Counted from the stretch's first letter, positions 12,837 to 21,920 are shown. The stretch: DNA of 64,000 bases from Desulfomicrobium escambiense DSM 10707 (GCF_000428825.1 NZ_AUAR01000020.1:1-64000), one strand, 5' to 3'. Notes: generated by a model from the letters alone, not told the origin. Numbers and translations: made by a program.

Positions 12837-12901
12837 CCCTCCCCATCCATTCCCATTCGCCAGCCCATGCCATTGCAGGGCAGCAGGGAGTCCGGCGTTT
12901 T

Positions 12902-15016
12902 TCAGCGCGCGAGATACGCGGCGATGAAACCCTCGACCTGGTCGAGGAAGATGGGCCGCGAGAAATGGAACCCCTGGGCGAATTCGCAACCCATCTCCTT
13001 GAGGACCTGGTACTGGCGCTCGCTCTCGATGCCTTCGGCCACCACCGACAGGCCCAGGCTGTGGGCCAGGTTGACGATGGTGCGCACGATGACGCGGTTG
13101 GCGTGCTGCTCCAGCTGGGTCACAAAGCTGCGGTCGATCTTCAGGGTGTCGATGGGAAAGCGCTGCAGGTAGCTCATGGACGAGTAGCCCGTCCCGAAAT
13201 CGTCGACCAGGATCGCCACGCCCAGTTCCTTCATGAGCCTGAGCTTCTGGACCGTAATGTCGGGGTTGGTCATGACGTCGCTCTCGGTGATTTCGAGCTT
13301 CAGCAGCGACGGGGAGATGCCGTTGGATTGGATGCAGTCGAAGATGTTCTGCACCAGGTCCGGGCTTGAGAACTGGCGGGCCGAAAGGTTGACGGAAATG
13401 CTCAGGCCGCTGTCCGGAAAGGTGGTCGCCCACGAGGCCAGGACACTGCAGGACTGTTCCAGGACCCACTGTCCGATGGGCAGGATGAGGCCGGTCTGTT
13501 CGGCGATGGGGATGAACTCCGCCGGCGAGACCCAGTCCCGGTCCGCGGGCTTCCAGCGCAGCAGGGCCTCGAAGCCGGTCAGGACCGGCTCCTCGCCGAT
13601 GGCGAAGATGGGCTGTAGGGCCAGATGCAGTTCGTTGTCGCGGATGGCGTTGCGCAGCCTGCTTTCCGTGTCCATCTTGCGCAGGGCCTTGTCCTGCATT
13701 TCATGGGCGTAGAAGCGCAGCTGGTCCGGCCCCTGTTCCTGGGCGTGGCGCAGGGCTATGTTGGCGCCCTGCAGGTAGTTTTCGGGCGTTTCGTAATCGC
13801 TCGGGCCGAAAAGGGCACCGAGGCAGGCGCTCAGGTGCAGGGCGTGCCCCTCGATGATCAGGGGGCGGTTCAGGGCGGCCTTGATCTTCTTAATGGCGGT
13901 TACGGCGCTTTTCTTGGACGGCAGTTCTTCGAGCAGGACCACGAATTCGTCGTCGCCGAGCCGGGCCACGGTGTCGATGGACGATACCTCGTCCTGCAGG
14001 ATGCGGCCGATGGTCTTCAGGAGCGTGTCGCCGACAAAATGCCCGAGGCTGTCGTTGATGTCCTTGAAGCGGTCGACATCAACCTGCACGACGGCGAAAA
14101 GATAGTCCTCGCGCACCCTGGCGCGGTCCATGGCCTGCTTGATGCGGTCCAGGCACAGGGCGCGGTTGGGCAGGTTGGTCAGTGCGTCGTGGAAGGTGCG
14201 GTGCTGCAGCCGCTTTTCGGCGTCCTTGCGGGCTGTGGTGTCCTCGAAGATGGCCGCCACCTGACGTTCCTGGGGGCTGAAGGCCACGATGGAGAAATGC
14301 CGGCCCAGAAAGGCGGCGAAGCCGTCGAAGCGGATGGACTGGCGGCTTATGGCGGTCTTGCCCAGGACGTCTATCCAGAAGGGCTCGACCCTGTCGGAAA
14401 GCTCACGCAGGCTGCGGCCGACGATGTCCTGGGCAGGCAGCTCGAAGAAATTGGCGAAGGCCGGATTGACGTCGAGCAGCACGAGGTCCACGGGCCGCCC
14501 CGCGTCGTTCAGGATCACCTCGTGCAGGGCGAAGCCGTTGAGCATGGAGTTGAAGAGCAGCCGGTACTGCTGCTCGCTCTTCTGCAGGGCCTGGGTGGCG
14601 GCGTGCTTGTAGAGGGCGATCTCGATGGCCACATGCAGGTCGCGCGGTTTGGCGGGCTTGATGATGTAGCCGAAGGTCTCGGTGATCTTCGCGCGGCCCA
14701 GGGTCTCCTCGTCGTCATGGCCCGTGAGGAAGATGATGGGGATCTGACTCTTTTCGAGGATCTTCTGGGCGGCCTCGATGCCGTCCATGCGGCCTTCGAG
14801 GAAGATGTCCATGAGGATGAGGGCCGGCTCCTGCCGGGCTACGGTCTCGACGGCCTCCTCGCCGGAAGCGACGATGCCCTGGACCGCGTACCCGAGCTGC
14901 TGCAGGCGCTGCTGCATGTCGAAGGCGACGATGACGTTGTCCTCGACGAGCAGGATGGAAGGTTTGTTCCGCCGCGTTTCCGGAGAGGAGGGCGAATCAG
15001 CGAACGTACTCTGCAT
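12902..15016 (-). CDS. Response regulator with PAS, degenerate GGDEF and EAL phosphodiesterase
   Basis: A 704-residue protein: receiver (about 20-135, Asp in ILMDIFLEGRMDG), PAS (about 145-265), GGDEF-like domain (about 275-435) and EAL domain (about 445-695). The cyclase signature is GDDEF (residues 354-358) rather than GGDEF, and the usual RxxD product-inhibition site is not present, so cyclase activity is doubtful. The EAL domain looks intact: EALLRW, NLSARQF, LEITES, VDDFGTG, LKIDRSFV, VAEGIE. The expected role is phosphorylation-controlled breakdown of cyclic di-GMP. ATG 15016 is preferred, with AAGGA upstream; an alternative start lies at 15106. Confidence 0.93.
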   Translation of the reverse strand: MQSTFADSPSSPETRRNKPSILLVEDNVIVAFDMQQRLQQLGYAVQGIVASGEEAVETVARQEPALILMDIFLEGRMDGIEAAQKILEKSQIPIIFLTGHDDEETLGRAKITETFGYIIKPAKPRDLHVAIEIALYKHAATQALQKSEQQYRLLFNSMLNGFALHEVILNDAGRPVDLVLLDVNPAFANFFELPAQDIVGRSLRELSDRVEPFWIDVLGKTAISRQSIRFDGFAAFLGRHFSIVAFSPQERQVAAIFEDTTARKDAEKRLQHRTFHDALTNLPNRALCLDRIKQAMDRARVREDYLFAVVQVDVDRFKDINDSLGHFVGDTLLKTIGRILQDEVSSIDTVARLGDDEFVVLLEELPSKKSAVTAIKKIKAALNRPLIIEGHALHLSACLGALFGPSDYETPENYLQGANIALRHAQEQGPDQLRFYAHEMQDKALRKMDTESRLRNAIRDNELHLALQPIFAIGEEPVLTGFEALLRWKPADRDWVSPAEFIPIAEQTGLILPIGQWVLEQSCSVLASWATTFPDSGLSISVNLSARQFSSPDLVQNIFDCIQSNGISPSLLKLEITESDVMTNPDITVQKLRLMKELGVAILVDDFGTGYSSMSYLQRFPIDTLKIDRSFVTQLEQHANRVIVRTIVNLAHSLGLSVVAEGIESERQYQVLKEMGCEFAQGFHFSRPIFLDQVEGFIAAYLAR

Positions 15017-15214
15017 GATGGTCCGGAAATCCTTGGGAAAGTGTTCGGTGTCACTGAAACGTATGCCTCTTTCCGCAGGCCCAGACAAGCATTTTCTGGA
15101 AACCAAGGACCAGAGCGTCTGTAGCGGGGAAAATCCGCATCAGGGGAAGACGGTTACGAGTTGCTGAGAAGCCTCAATGGTGCCCCGGGTGTGCCCACTG
15201 GTCATGGCGGACCA

Positions 15215-16294
15215 TCAAATCCACTTCTTGCGTTTGAAAAACAGCACCATGCCGACGCCTACACCGGCCATGACCAGCCAGATCAGATAATATCCCCATG
15301 GCCATTTCAACTCGGGCATGTGTTCGAAATTCATTCCATAAACTCCGACGATAAACGTCAGCGGAATGAAAATGGTCGCGATTATCGTAAGCACCTTCAT
15401 GATTTCGTTCATGTGGTTGCTGACACTCGAAAGATAGGTGTCATGCATGCCGCCCAAAAGGTCCCGGAAGGTTTCCACCATATCGATGACCTGGATCGTG
15501 TGATCGTAGAGGTCGCGAAGAAAAATGCGGGTTTCATGATGAATGAGCGGTGATTCGCTTTTTTCGATAGCGCCCACTTCCTCTCTCAGTGGCCAAACCG
15601 CTTTGCGCAAAACCAGTATCTCGCGTTTGAGGCGGTGAATTTCCTGCACGTCATCAGGCTGGGGATCAGCCAGGAGACGGTCGTCGATATCCTCGATAAA
15701 ATCGCCGATCCGCTCGACGGCGAGGAAATAATGATCAACCACGGCATCCATCAGGACATAGGCGAGATAATCGGACGGCATCGCCCGTATCCGGCCTTTT
15801 GCAGACCGGATGCGCGCACGAACCGTATCGAAGACATCCCCCTCGTTTTCGAGAAAGGAGATGACGTAGTTCTTGCCCAGAATGAGGCTGACATGTTCGA
15901 CGTCCACGGAATTGGCGGTTTCGCTGTAGCTCATCATTTTCAGGACGATGAACAGATAGTCGGGAAAGATCTCCGCCTTGGGGCGCTGGTTGGTGTTGAC
16001 GAGGTCTTCGATGGTCAGGGGGTGGAGATTGAAGCGCTTGCCGATCAGTTCGATCATCCCGAGATCGTGAAGGCCGATGACGTTTATCCAGGTCACCGTT
16101 TCCGATTGGGCCAGAAGCGTGCATTGCTCCACGGTTGTGTCCGGAAATTCATTGAGGGCGGCATCGTCGTAGTCGATGATGTCTATTCGTGTTGTTTCCC
16201 GCTTGCGTTCCCCGATGAAGACCGGCGTCCCAGGGGCCAATCCGGATTTTGTGCTCTGCCGTCTGACATTTTTCCGCTTTTGTCTCTTGCTCAT
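15215..16294 (-). CDS. corA: CorA-family magnesium/divalent cation transporter
   Basis: Inner-membrane channel-type transporter of 359 residues. The large N-terminal cytoplasmic domain is followed by two C-terminal membrane helices; the signature YGMN closes the first helix, followed by FEHMPEL, and the protein ends in a basic tail (FFKRKKWI). Start ATG 16294 has AAGGAG at good spacing, better than the upstream ATG at 16321. It stands alone between the EAL gene and the tRNA on the same strand. Whether it carries Mg, Co, Ni or Zn cannot be told. Confidence 0.95.
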   Translation of the reverse strand: MSKRQKRKNVRRQSTKSGLAPGTPVFIGERKRETTRIDIIDYDDAALNEFPDTTVEQCTLLAQSETVTWINVIGLHDLGMIELIGKRFNLHPLTIEDLVNTNQRPKAEIFPDYLFIVLKMMSYSETANSVDVEHVSLILGKNYVISFLENEGDVFDTVRARIRSAKGRIRAMPSDYLAYVLMDAVVDHYFLAVERIGDFIEDIDDRLLADPQPDDVQEIHRLKREILVLRKAVWPLREEVGAIEKSESPLIHHETRIFLRDLYDHTIQVIDMVETFRDLLGGMHDTYLSSVSNHMNEIMKVLTIIATIFIPLTFIVGVYGMNFEHMPELKWPWGYYLIWLVMAGVGVGMVLFFKRKKWI

Positions 16295-16478
16295 GCGGTC
16301 TCCTTGCTGGCGCGGATTCATGTTCCCCGCAATATGGTTCCTCGCGTCGGGACGTTGGTCGCCAATCCCTCCGCTGTGCTGTGGAGGGTCCGATACGGCG
16401 GCACATGAAGGTCGTCATTCCGGAGCCAAACAGTGAAATGCTGGTTCCCGGTCGCCTTGTATTACCGGAAAAGAGTGC

Positions 16479-16516
16479 AAAAAAAATAGGGCTTGGATTT
16501 TTTATATCCAAGCCCT
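16479..16516 (-). terminator. Intrinsic terminator of tRNA-Pro
   Basis: On the minus strand an 11-bp perfect stem AGGGCTTGGAT / ATCCAAGCCCT (16488-16516) is followed by eight U residues (16479-16486), directly downstream of the tRNA gene. Confidence 0.85.
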
Positions 16517-16525
16517 TGATTTTTA

Positions 16526-16602
16526 TGGTCGGGATGAGAGGATTTGAACCTCCGGTCTCTGCGTCCCGAACGCAGCGCTCTACCAGACTGAGCCACATCC
16601 CG
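16526..16602 (-). tRNA. tRNA-Pro (anticodon CGG)
   Basis: A 77-base cloverleaf on the minus strand, with a 7-bp acceptor stem (CGGGATG / CATCCCG), D arm containing GCTCAGTCTGGTAGAGC, anticodon stem CTGCG / CGCAG around loop TTCGGGA, T arm GGAGG-TTCAAAT-CCTCT, discriminator A and an encoded CCA end. The anticodon CGG reads CCG proline codons; the C1-G72 pair is typical of proline tRNAs. Confidence 0.97.
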
Positions 16603-16615
16603 AATGAGGAAATGG

Positions 16616-16644
16616 CATCTACCCAAGATGGTTTTTCTTGGCAA
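16616..16644 (-). promoter_or_regulatory. Predicted tRNA-Pro promoter
   Basis: On the minus strand TTGCCA (16639-16644), a 17-base spacer and TAGATG (16616-16621), ending 13 bases before the tRNA 5' end. Confidence 0.55.
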
Positions 16645-16664
16645 GGATTATTTTCATCCTTGCC
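16640..16664. repeat. Perfect inverted repeat between divergent promoters
   Basis: GGCAAGGAT (16640-16648) and ATCCTTGCC (16656-16664) around a 7-base AT-rich centre. It overlaps the -35 box of the tRNA promoter and ends 5 bases before the -35 box of the HD-GYP gene promoter. It could be an operator; there is no T run beside it. Confidence 0.5.
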
Positions 16665-16669
16665 CTGTG

Positions 16670-16698
16670 TTGTCAGGTCATTGTTTTTCAAATACGAA
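16670..16698 (+). promoter_or_regulatory. Predicted promoter of the HD-GYP response regulator gene
   Basis: TTGTCA (16670-16675), 17-base spacer, TACGAA (16693-16698). It implies a leader of about 70 bases before the ATG at 16773. Confidence 0.45.
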
Positions 16699-16772
16699 AA
16701 TGGCGTGTTCCAACGTCAACGGCTTCGGCGAGGCCGGCCCGGGAAGGGCGGTCTGGCTGGAGAGGTGGGAAG

Positions 16773-18236
16773 ATGACTTCTTCGTTTCACGTGCTGGTGG
16801 TGGACGACGAGCCTGCCCTGAGGGAAATCTGCGAGGAGGCCCTCGGCGGCGCGGGGTATCGCGTCACCCTGGCCGCCAACGGGCAGGAAGCCCTGGCCAA
16901 GGCCTGCGAGCGCTGTTTCGATCTGGTCATCAGCGACCTGCGCATGCCCGCCATGAACGGCCAGGATCTCCTCAGCCAGATCCGGCAGCGCAACATCGAC
17001 TCGGACTTCCTGGTCATCACCGGCTACGGCACCACCGAGACGGCCGTGGACCTCATGAAGAACGGGGCGGCCGACTACATCGCCAAGCCCTTCGACATCA
17101 AGCACCTGCTGCTGCGCGTGCGCTCGGTCATGGAGCAGCGCCGGCTGCGCAAGGAGCAGGAGAAGCTCTCGGCCGTGGTGCGCATGCTTGGCCTGAGCAA
17201 GCGCCTGGGCAGCCAGCTCAACCATCTGGCCGTGGTCGAGGAGTTCCTGAGCCACCTGCGCGAGAATTTCACGCCCGACGCCATCTGCCTGCTCATGCCG
17301 GAGATGATGGAGCAAAAGCCCTGCCGCATCCAGGGGCGGCTTTTGGAAACGAGCGAACTGCTGCGCGTCTTCGTGACGAAGCTGTGCGACAAGATCATGC
17401 GCCACGGCCGCTCCTACCTGCTGGACCAGTTCACCTTGCGGCAATCCTCCTTCAACACCGCCTTTTTCCCGCAGGGCTTCCCGTATTCCGTCATGGCCGT
17501 GCCCCTGGACCTGCCGCACAAGCGGGTCGGCGTCATCGCCCTGGTGCGCGACGAGAAAAACGCCCTGTACCGCGAGCAGGACCTCCAGCTTCTGGGAGTC
17601 TTCGCCTCGCACACGGCCTCGGCACTGCAGAACTCGCACCTCTATTCGCGCCTGCGGACCATGAACCAGGACGTGATCCGCTCCTTTGCCCAGGCCGTGG
17701 AGGTCAAGGACTACTACACCCGCGGGCACTCCGAACGCGTGGCCGAGTACGCCTGCCGGCTGGCGCGGGCGCTGGGGCTGGGGACCAAGGAGATCGACCT
17801 TCTGCACATGGCCGGCATGCTGCACGACATCGGCAAGATCGGCATCCCCGACCACATCCTGAACAAGCCGGGAGCCCTGACCGAGGACGAGTACGAGATC
17901 ATGAAGCGCCACAGCGTCATGGGCCGCGAGATTCTCGGCCAGGTCGAGGCCATGAAGGACATCACGGGCCTCATCTACCACCACCACGAGCGTCTGGACG
18001 GCCAGGGCTACCCCGATGGCCTGGCCGGCGACGAGATCCCCTTCCTGGCCCGCATCATCTGCCTGGCCGACAGCTACGAGGCCATGACCTCCAACCGCGC
18101 CTACCGGCAGGCCCTGCCCATGGACAAGGTCATGTACGCACTCGAACGCGGGGCCGGCACGCAGTGGGACCGGGAACTGACCGTGGCCTGGATGTCCATC
18201 GTGGAGCGGGAAAAGCCCGGCTACCCCCAGCAATGA
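16773..18236 (+). CDS. HD-GYP response regulator (predicted cyclic di-GMP phosphodiesterase)
   Basis: Two-component protein of 487 residues: receiver (about 5-125, Asp in LVISDLRMPAMNG, Lys in IAKPFD), a GAF-like middle region (about 150-300) and an HD-GYP domain (about 315-475) with the metal-binding HDIGKIGIPD, HHHERLDGQGYPDGL and LADSYEAM motifs. HD-GYP domains hydrolyse cyclic di-GMP, and the residues needed are present. The start ATG 16773 follows a purine-rich GGTGGGAAG and puts the receiver at the N-terminus. The stop overlaps the start of the pseudouridine synthase gene (ATGA). No cognate kinase is adjacent. Confidence 0.94.
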   Translation: MTSSFHVLVVDDEPALREICEEALGGAGYRVTLAANGQEALAKACERCFDLVISDLRMPAMNGQDLLSQIRQRNIDSDFLVITGYGTTETAVDLMKNGAADYIAKPFDIKHLLLRVRSVMEQRRLRKEQEKLSAVVRMLGLSKRLGSQLNHLAVVEEFLSHLRENFTPDAICLLMPEMMEQKPCRIQGRLLETSELLRVFVTKLCDKIMRHGRSYLLDQFTLRQSSFNTAFFPQGFPYSVMAVPLDLPHKRVGVIALVRDEKNALYREQDLQLLGVFASHTASALQNSHLYSRLRTMNQDVIRSFAQAVEVKDYYTRGHSERVAEYACRLARALGLGTKEIDLLHMAGMLHDIGKIGIPDHILNKPGALTEDEYEIMKRHSVMGREILGQVEAMKDITGLIYHHHERLDGQGYPDGLAGDEIPFLARIICLADSYEAMTSNRAYRQALPMDKVMYALERGAGTQWDRELTVAWMSIVEREKPGYPQQ

Positions 18237-19129
18237 CCCTGCCGCAACACGCATCAGGGCTGGCGCTGCAAGCGCACATGAGCACGTTCCCGCACCCCGC
18301 ACATCTTTCCCCCGAGCGGCTGGACAAGGTTCTGGCCGCCAATCTCGGCCTTGGGATCAGGCGCAGCCGGGCCTTGATCGAGGCCGGCCTGGTTCTGGTC
18401 GACGGCCGGCCGCTGGCCAAGGGCGGACTGGTGCTGCCCGGCCAGCTCGTCAGCGTTGCGGAACCGGCGGACGCGGGCCCAGGCGTCTGCGACGTCGCCG
18501 GCGTCGAGGTCGTTTTCAGCGCCATGGGGTTTGCGGCCATCTCCAAGCCCGGCGGGGTGCACACCGTGGCCGGGCGCGGCGGGAACAGCCTTGAAGGGTG
18601 CCTGCCGGGGCTGGGCCTGACCGGGTGGCGTCTCCTCAACCGTCTCGACCTGCTGACCGGCGGGCTGGTCCTGGCTGCCGCCGGGGAGCGGGAGGCCGCC
18701 CTGTACAAGGGGTGGCAGGAGGCCGGGCAGGTGCGCAAGTGGTACCTGGCCCTGGCCCATGGCTGCGTGGGGGAGCTTGAACTGACGGGGCTGATCCTGG
18801 ACGACAAGCGCCGCGTGGTGCGCGTCACCGGGCAGGAAGACGAAGCCCTGCGCCATACGGTGGTCCGGCCGGTGCACGCCGTGGAGGGGAACACCCTGGT
18901 CCTGGTCCACATCCTCAAGGGGCGGCGGCACCAGATCCGCGCCCATCTGGCCCATGCCGGGCACCCCCTCGTCGGCGACCCCGTCTATGGCGTTGGCGAG
19001 CATGGCGGTCTTTTCCTGCACCACTGGAGGCTGGACATGCCTGGTTTCACGGCGGAACTGCCGCCGGAGTGGGACTTCGTCGATGTCCGCGCCGTCGAGG
19101 CGGTCCGTCTGTCCTTTCCTGCATCGTAA
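18233..19129 (+). CDS. RluA-family pseudouridine synthase with S4 domain
   Basis: RNA pseudouridine synthase of 298 residues. An N-terminal S4-type RNA-binding fold (about 20-75) precedes the catalytic domain. The catalytic Asp is in LLNRLDLLTGGL, where most relatives have an HRLDxxTSG pattern, so the preceding His is Asn. Other family marks are KPGGVHTV, KWYLALAHG and GRRHQIRAHLAHAGHPLVGD. The start is the ATG that overlaps the preceding stop; ATG 18278 is an alternative. The target RNA position cannot be assigned from sequence. Confidence 0.88.
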   Translation: MTLPQHASGLALQAHMSTFPHPAHLSPERLDKVLAANLGLGIRRSRALIEAGLVLVDGRPLAKGGLVLPGQLVSVAEPADAGPGVCDVAGVEVVFSAMGFAAISKPGGVHTVAGRGGNSLEGCLPGLGLTGWRLLNRLDLLTGGLVLAAAGEREAALYKGWQEAGQVRKWYLALAHGCVGELELTGLILDDKRRVVRVTGQEDEALRHTVVRPVHAVEGNTLVLVHILKGRRHQIRAHLAHAGHPLVGDPVYGVGEHGGLFLHHWRLDMPGFTAELPPEWDFVDVRAVEAVRLSFPAS

Positions 19130-19142
19130 CCCTGGAGGAAGC

Positions 19143-19562
19143 ATGTTCCGGATTGCCCCGTGTCTTGCCCTTGCGGTCTGTCTGGGCCTGGCGTCCTGCG
19201 CCGCGGCCGGGCCTTCGGGACCGGACGGCGGCAGGCTGCGCGCCTGTCCCGGTTCGCCCAACTGCGTGAACTCTGAAGAAGGGAGCGCCCCGCCCCTGCC
19301 CGTGATCGGCGAAGACGGCTGGGCGCGGCTGCGCGAGGCGATCGTCTCGCTCGGCGGCAGCATCGAGCGAGAGGAGGGCGGGTACCTGCACGCCACCTTC
19401 CGTTCCCGCCTCTTTGGCTTCATGGACGATCTGGAATGCCGCCGGGACGGCGATGTGGTTCAGGTGCGCTCGGCTTCGCGCACTGGCTGGTGGGACCTGG
19501 GCGTCAACAGGCGGCGGGTGGAGAGCCTCCGGCGGGCGCTGGGGGATGCGACGGGGAAGTAG
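19143..19562 (+). CDS. DUF1499 family lipoprotein
   Basis: Small predicted lipoprotein of 139 residues with a clear signal peptide and lipobox (LGLASC), so anchored in the envelope. The mature part starts with the family motif CPGSPNCVNSE and ends with a WWDLGVNRRRVE segment typical of DUF1499. The biochemical function of this family is unknown. GGAGG precedes the ATG. A strong terminator follows directly. Confidence 0.9.
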   Translation: MFRIAPCLALAVCLGLASCAAAGPSGPDGGRLRACPGSPNCVNSEEGSAPPLPVIGEDGWARLREAIVSLGGSIEREEGGYLHATFRSRLFGFMDDLECRRDGDVVQVRSASRTGWWDLGVNRRRVESLRRALGDATGK

Positions 19563-19568
19563 GACGAT

Positions 19569-19601
19569 GCGGGCGGGACCATGATCCCGCCCGCGTTTTT
19601 T
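19569..19601 (+). terminator. Intrinsic terminator after the DUF1499 gene
   Basis: Perfect 10-bp stem GCGGGCGGGA / TCCCGCCCGC with a 6-base loop followed by six T. It ends at the stop codon of the convergent ftsY gene. Confidence 0.85.
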
Positions 19602-21181
19602 CAGTCGAAGAGGGCGCTGGCGAATTCCTGGCCCGAGAAGGGGCGCAGGTCTTCCATCTTTTCGCCCAGTCCCACGAAGCTGATGGGGATCTTGAACTCC
19701 AGGGCGATGGCCACGATGATGCCGCCCTTGGCCGTGCCGTCGAGCTTGGTCAGGATGACCTCGTCCACGGGCGAGGCCTGGGAGAAGAGCTTGACCTGGG
19801 ACAGGGCGTTCTGGCCCGTGGTGGCGTCCAGCACCAGGACGGTGCGGTGGGGCGCGCCGTCGAGTTTCTTGCCCAGGACGCGGTTTATCTTTTTCAGCTC
19901 CTCCATGAGGTTGTGCTTGGTCTGCAGGCGTCCGGCCGTATCCACGAAGACCAGGTCGTAACCCTCCTTCATGGCGTAATCCACGGCTTCGAAGGCCACG
20001 GCCGCCGGGTCACTGCCGTGGGTCTTGGCGTAGAAGCCGGCCCCGACCCGCTTGGACCAGACCTGCAGCTGCTCGATGGCCGCGGCGCGGAAGGTGTCGC
20101 CGGCCGCCACCAGGACCTTGCGGCCCTGCATCTGGGCGCGGTGGGCCAGCTTGGCGATGGTCGTGGTCTTGCCCGCGCCGTTGACGCCGATCATGAGCAC
20201 CACCTCGGGCGCCTGGGGCACCGTGGGGGCCTTGGGCTCCAGGAAGACCGCGGCCAGTTCCTCCTTGAGCAGGGCCTTGAAGTCCGCAGCGTCGCGCCCG
20301 CCCGCCTGGCGGACCTTGGGCCGCAGGCGCTTCAGCAGCTCCTGCGTGGCGCTGACGCCCACATCGGCCATGAGCAGGATTTCCTCCAACTCCTCCCAGA
20401 AGGCGTCGTCGTAGCCTCCGGCCATGGACAGGAGCCTGTCGATGCGCATGGTCAGCTGCTCGCGCGTCTTGCCCAGGCCCGCCGAGAGCTTCAGGAAGAG
20501 GCGGTTGCGCTCGTCCTCCTCGTCCTCCAGCTCCAGGGCCAGGGCCATGCGGTACTGCAGTTCCGAACGGAACTCGTCCACATGGTCGTAGTCCATGTCC
20601 GAAAGCCACGTGTCGAAGCGGGCGATGAAATCTTCGGCCTCGGCCGTCGGCACGTCCAACTGCGCGAACAGAAAGCGCAGGCGGCCCCACAGGGCGTCGC
20701 CGCGTTTGGTCACGCCGTCCAGGATGTGCGTCATCCAGGTCGAAAGCTTGGGCTCGGCCTCGCCGAGGGCCTGCACCAGGGCCTGCTGCCAGGGCTCCAG
20801 GGCGGCCTTGGCCGTGGGCTTTTCCTGGAAGAGCACGGCCGGCTCCGTCGGGACGGGCGCCGTTTCCGTGGTCTCTTCGCCGCCGAAACCGAAAAGCCTG
20901 CGCCAGCCGCCTTCCTTGCGCGCGGGCTCGGCAGGTTGCTGCGGCTCCGTGGGCTTTGCGGGCTTGGCGTCCCGCGTCGCTTCGTCGGCCGGGACAGCCT
21001 GGGTGGGTTCCGGAGTTTGCGCTTCGCGGCGGGGCGGCTCGGGCGGTGTCGGGGCCCCTTCATGCGGGGGGGCTGCTTTGGGACGTTCCGGAGCCTCTGG
21101 GGCCTGCGGCGGCGCGGAGGCCTGGGGCTGCGTTTCGGTTTCGGAGCCCCAGAGTTTCTTGATGCGGGAGAAAAAGCCCAT
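19601..21181 (-). CDS. ftsY: Signal recognition particle receptor FtsY
   Basis: SRP receptor GTPase of 526 residues that docks ribosome-SRP complexes at the membrane. A long Pro/Glu/Ala-rich acidic A domain (about 1-200) follows a short basic N-terminus (MGFFSRIKKLWG) that probably binds membrane. The NG domain carries the P-loop GVNGAGKTTT, DTAGR and TKLDGTAKGG. It lies 34 bases downstream of the Smr gene on the same strand and is probably co-transcribed with it. Confidence 0.97.
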   Translation of the reverse strand: MGFFSRIKKLWGSETETQPQASAPPQAPEAPERPKAAPPHEGAPTPPEPPRREAQTPEPTQAVPADEATRDAKPAKPTEPQQPAEPARKEGGWRRLFGFGGEETTETAPVPTEPAVLFQEKPTAKAALEPWQQALVQALGEAEPKLSTWMTHILDGVTKRGDALWGRLRFLFAQLDVPTAEAEDFIARFDTWLSDMDYDHVDEFRSELQYRMALALELEDEEDERNRLFLKLSAGLGKTREQLTMRIDRLLSMAGGYDDAFWEELEEILLMADVGVSATQELLKRLRPKVRQAGGRDAADFKALLKEELAAVFLEPKAPTVPQAPEVVLMIGVNGAGKTTTIAKLAHRAQMQGRKVLVAAGDTFRAAAIEQLQVWSKRVGAGFYAKTHGSDPAAVAFEAVDYAMKEGYDLVFVDTAGRLQTKHNLMEELKKINRVLGKKLDGAPHRTVLVLDATTGQNALSQVKLFSQASPVDEVILTKLDGTAKGGIIVAIALEFKIPISFVGLGEKMEDLRPFSGQEFASALFD

Positions 21182-21215
21182 GTTCAGGTCCTTTGGTGAT
21201 GCAGATGAATGAAAT

Positions 21216-21899
21216 TCAGCCGTCCAGATCGACGAAGACGTCTTCCCAGACGATCTTGCCCCTGTCCTTGCGCACCTGGCGCAGCAGGAGATAGATGGCC
21301 CCGCTGCCGCCGTGCTTGGGCAGGGCGGTGGTGAAGGCCAGCACGACGCGCTTCAGGGGGGCCTGGGTCAGCCAGGCGGTCAGCTCTTGGCGCAGCACGC
21401 CCTGGCCCATGGGGGAGTTGCGGCCGCGCCCTGGGATGAGCAGCACGCAGCGCTTGCCTTCCATGTAGCAGCGCCGCAGAAAGTCAAGGACAGCGAGCTT
21501 GGCCTGGTCGGCGTTCATGCCGTGCAGGTCCAGGTGGGCCTGCACGCTGAACTCCCCGCCCTTGAGCTTGCGTAAGATCTTGGGGTCCAGCCCCCGGATC
21601 TGCCCGGTGATGAACTCGTGGGTGTAGTCCATCTCGAACTCAATGTTCTCCTCCAGCAGCCGGGCGAAGGTCGGCGGAGGGGCGGGGGCCGCCTGGGGCG
21701 GAGCCGCCGCCGGTGCCACGTCGCGGCCGCCCTTGTTCAGGGGGACCACGTCGGAGAAGGCGTGCAGGAAGAGCTCGTCCTCGGATTTTTCCCGAGGGCC
21801 TTCGGCCGGAGCGAGCGCCGTGGCCGCGGGCTTGCGTCGTTTTTTCATCCTGGCCTTGAGGCCTGGATCTTTTTCCAGCGATTTGAAAGGATTATGCAT
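21216..21899 (-). CDS. Smr domain protein
   Basis: A 227-residue protein with a charged, Ala/Pro-rich N-terminal half and a C-terminal Smr domain, marked by LDLHGM and, further on, IPGRGRNSP and LPKHGGSGAIYLLLR. Smr domains are nucleases or nucleic-acid-binding modules related to the MutS2 C-terminus; free-standing forms have RNA-related roles in some bacteria. The start ATG at 21899 is preferred because the upstream extension in this frame looks non-coding. Confidence 0.88.
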   Translation of the reverse strand: MHNPFKSLEKDPGLKARMKKRRKPAATALAPAEGPREKSEDELFLHAFSDVVPLNKGGRDVAPAAAPPQAAPAPPPTFARLLEENIEFEMDYTHEFITGQIRGLDPKILRKLKGGEFSVQAHLDLHGMNADQAKLAVLDFLRRCYMEGKRCVLLIPGRGRNSPMGQGVLRQELTAWLTQAPLKRVVLAFTTALPKHGGSGAIYLLLRQVRKDRGKIVWEDVFVDLDG

Positions 21900-21905
21900 G
21901 TGTGG

Positions 21906-21920
21906 TGTCCACTGTGGACA
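21906..21920. repeat. 15-bp palindrome upstream of the Smr gene
   Basis: TGTCCAC-T-GTGGACA, perfect 7-base arms around one base, 7 bases upstream of the Smr start. CTGTGGACA recurs near 21980 in the same spacer. A possible regulator site; no known motif is assigned. Confidence 0.35.
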
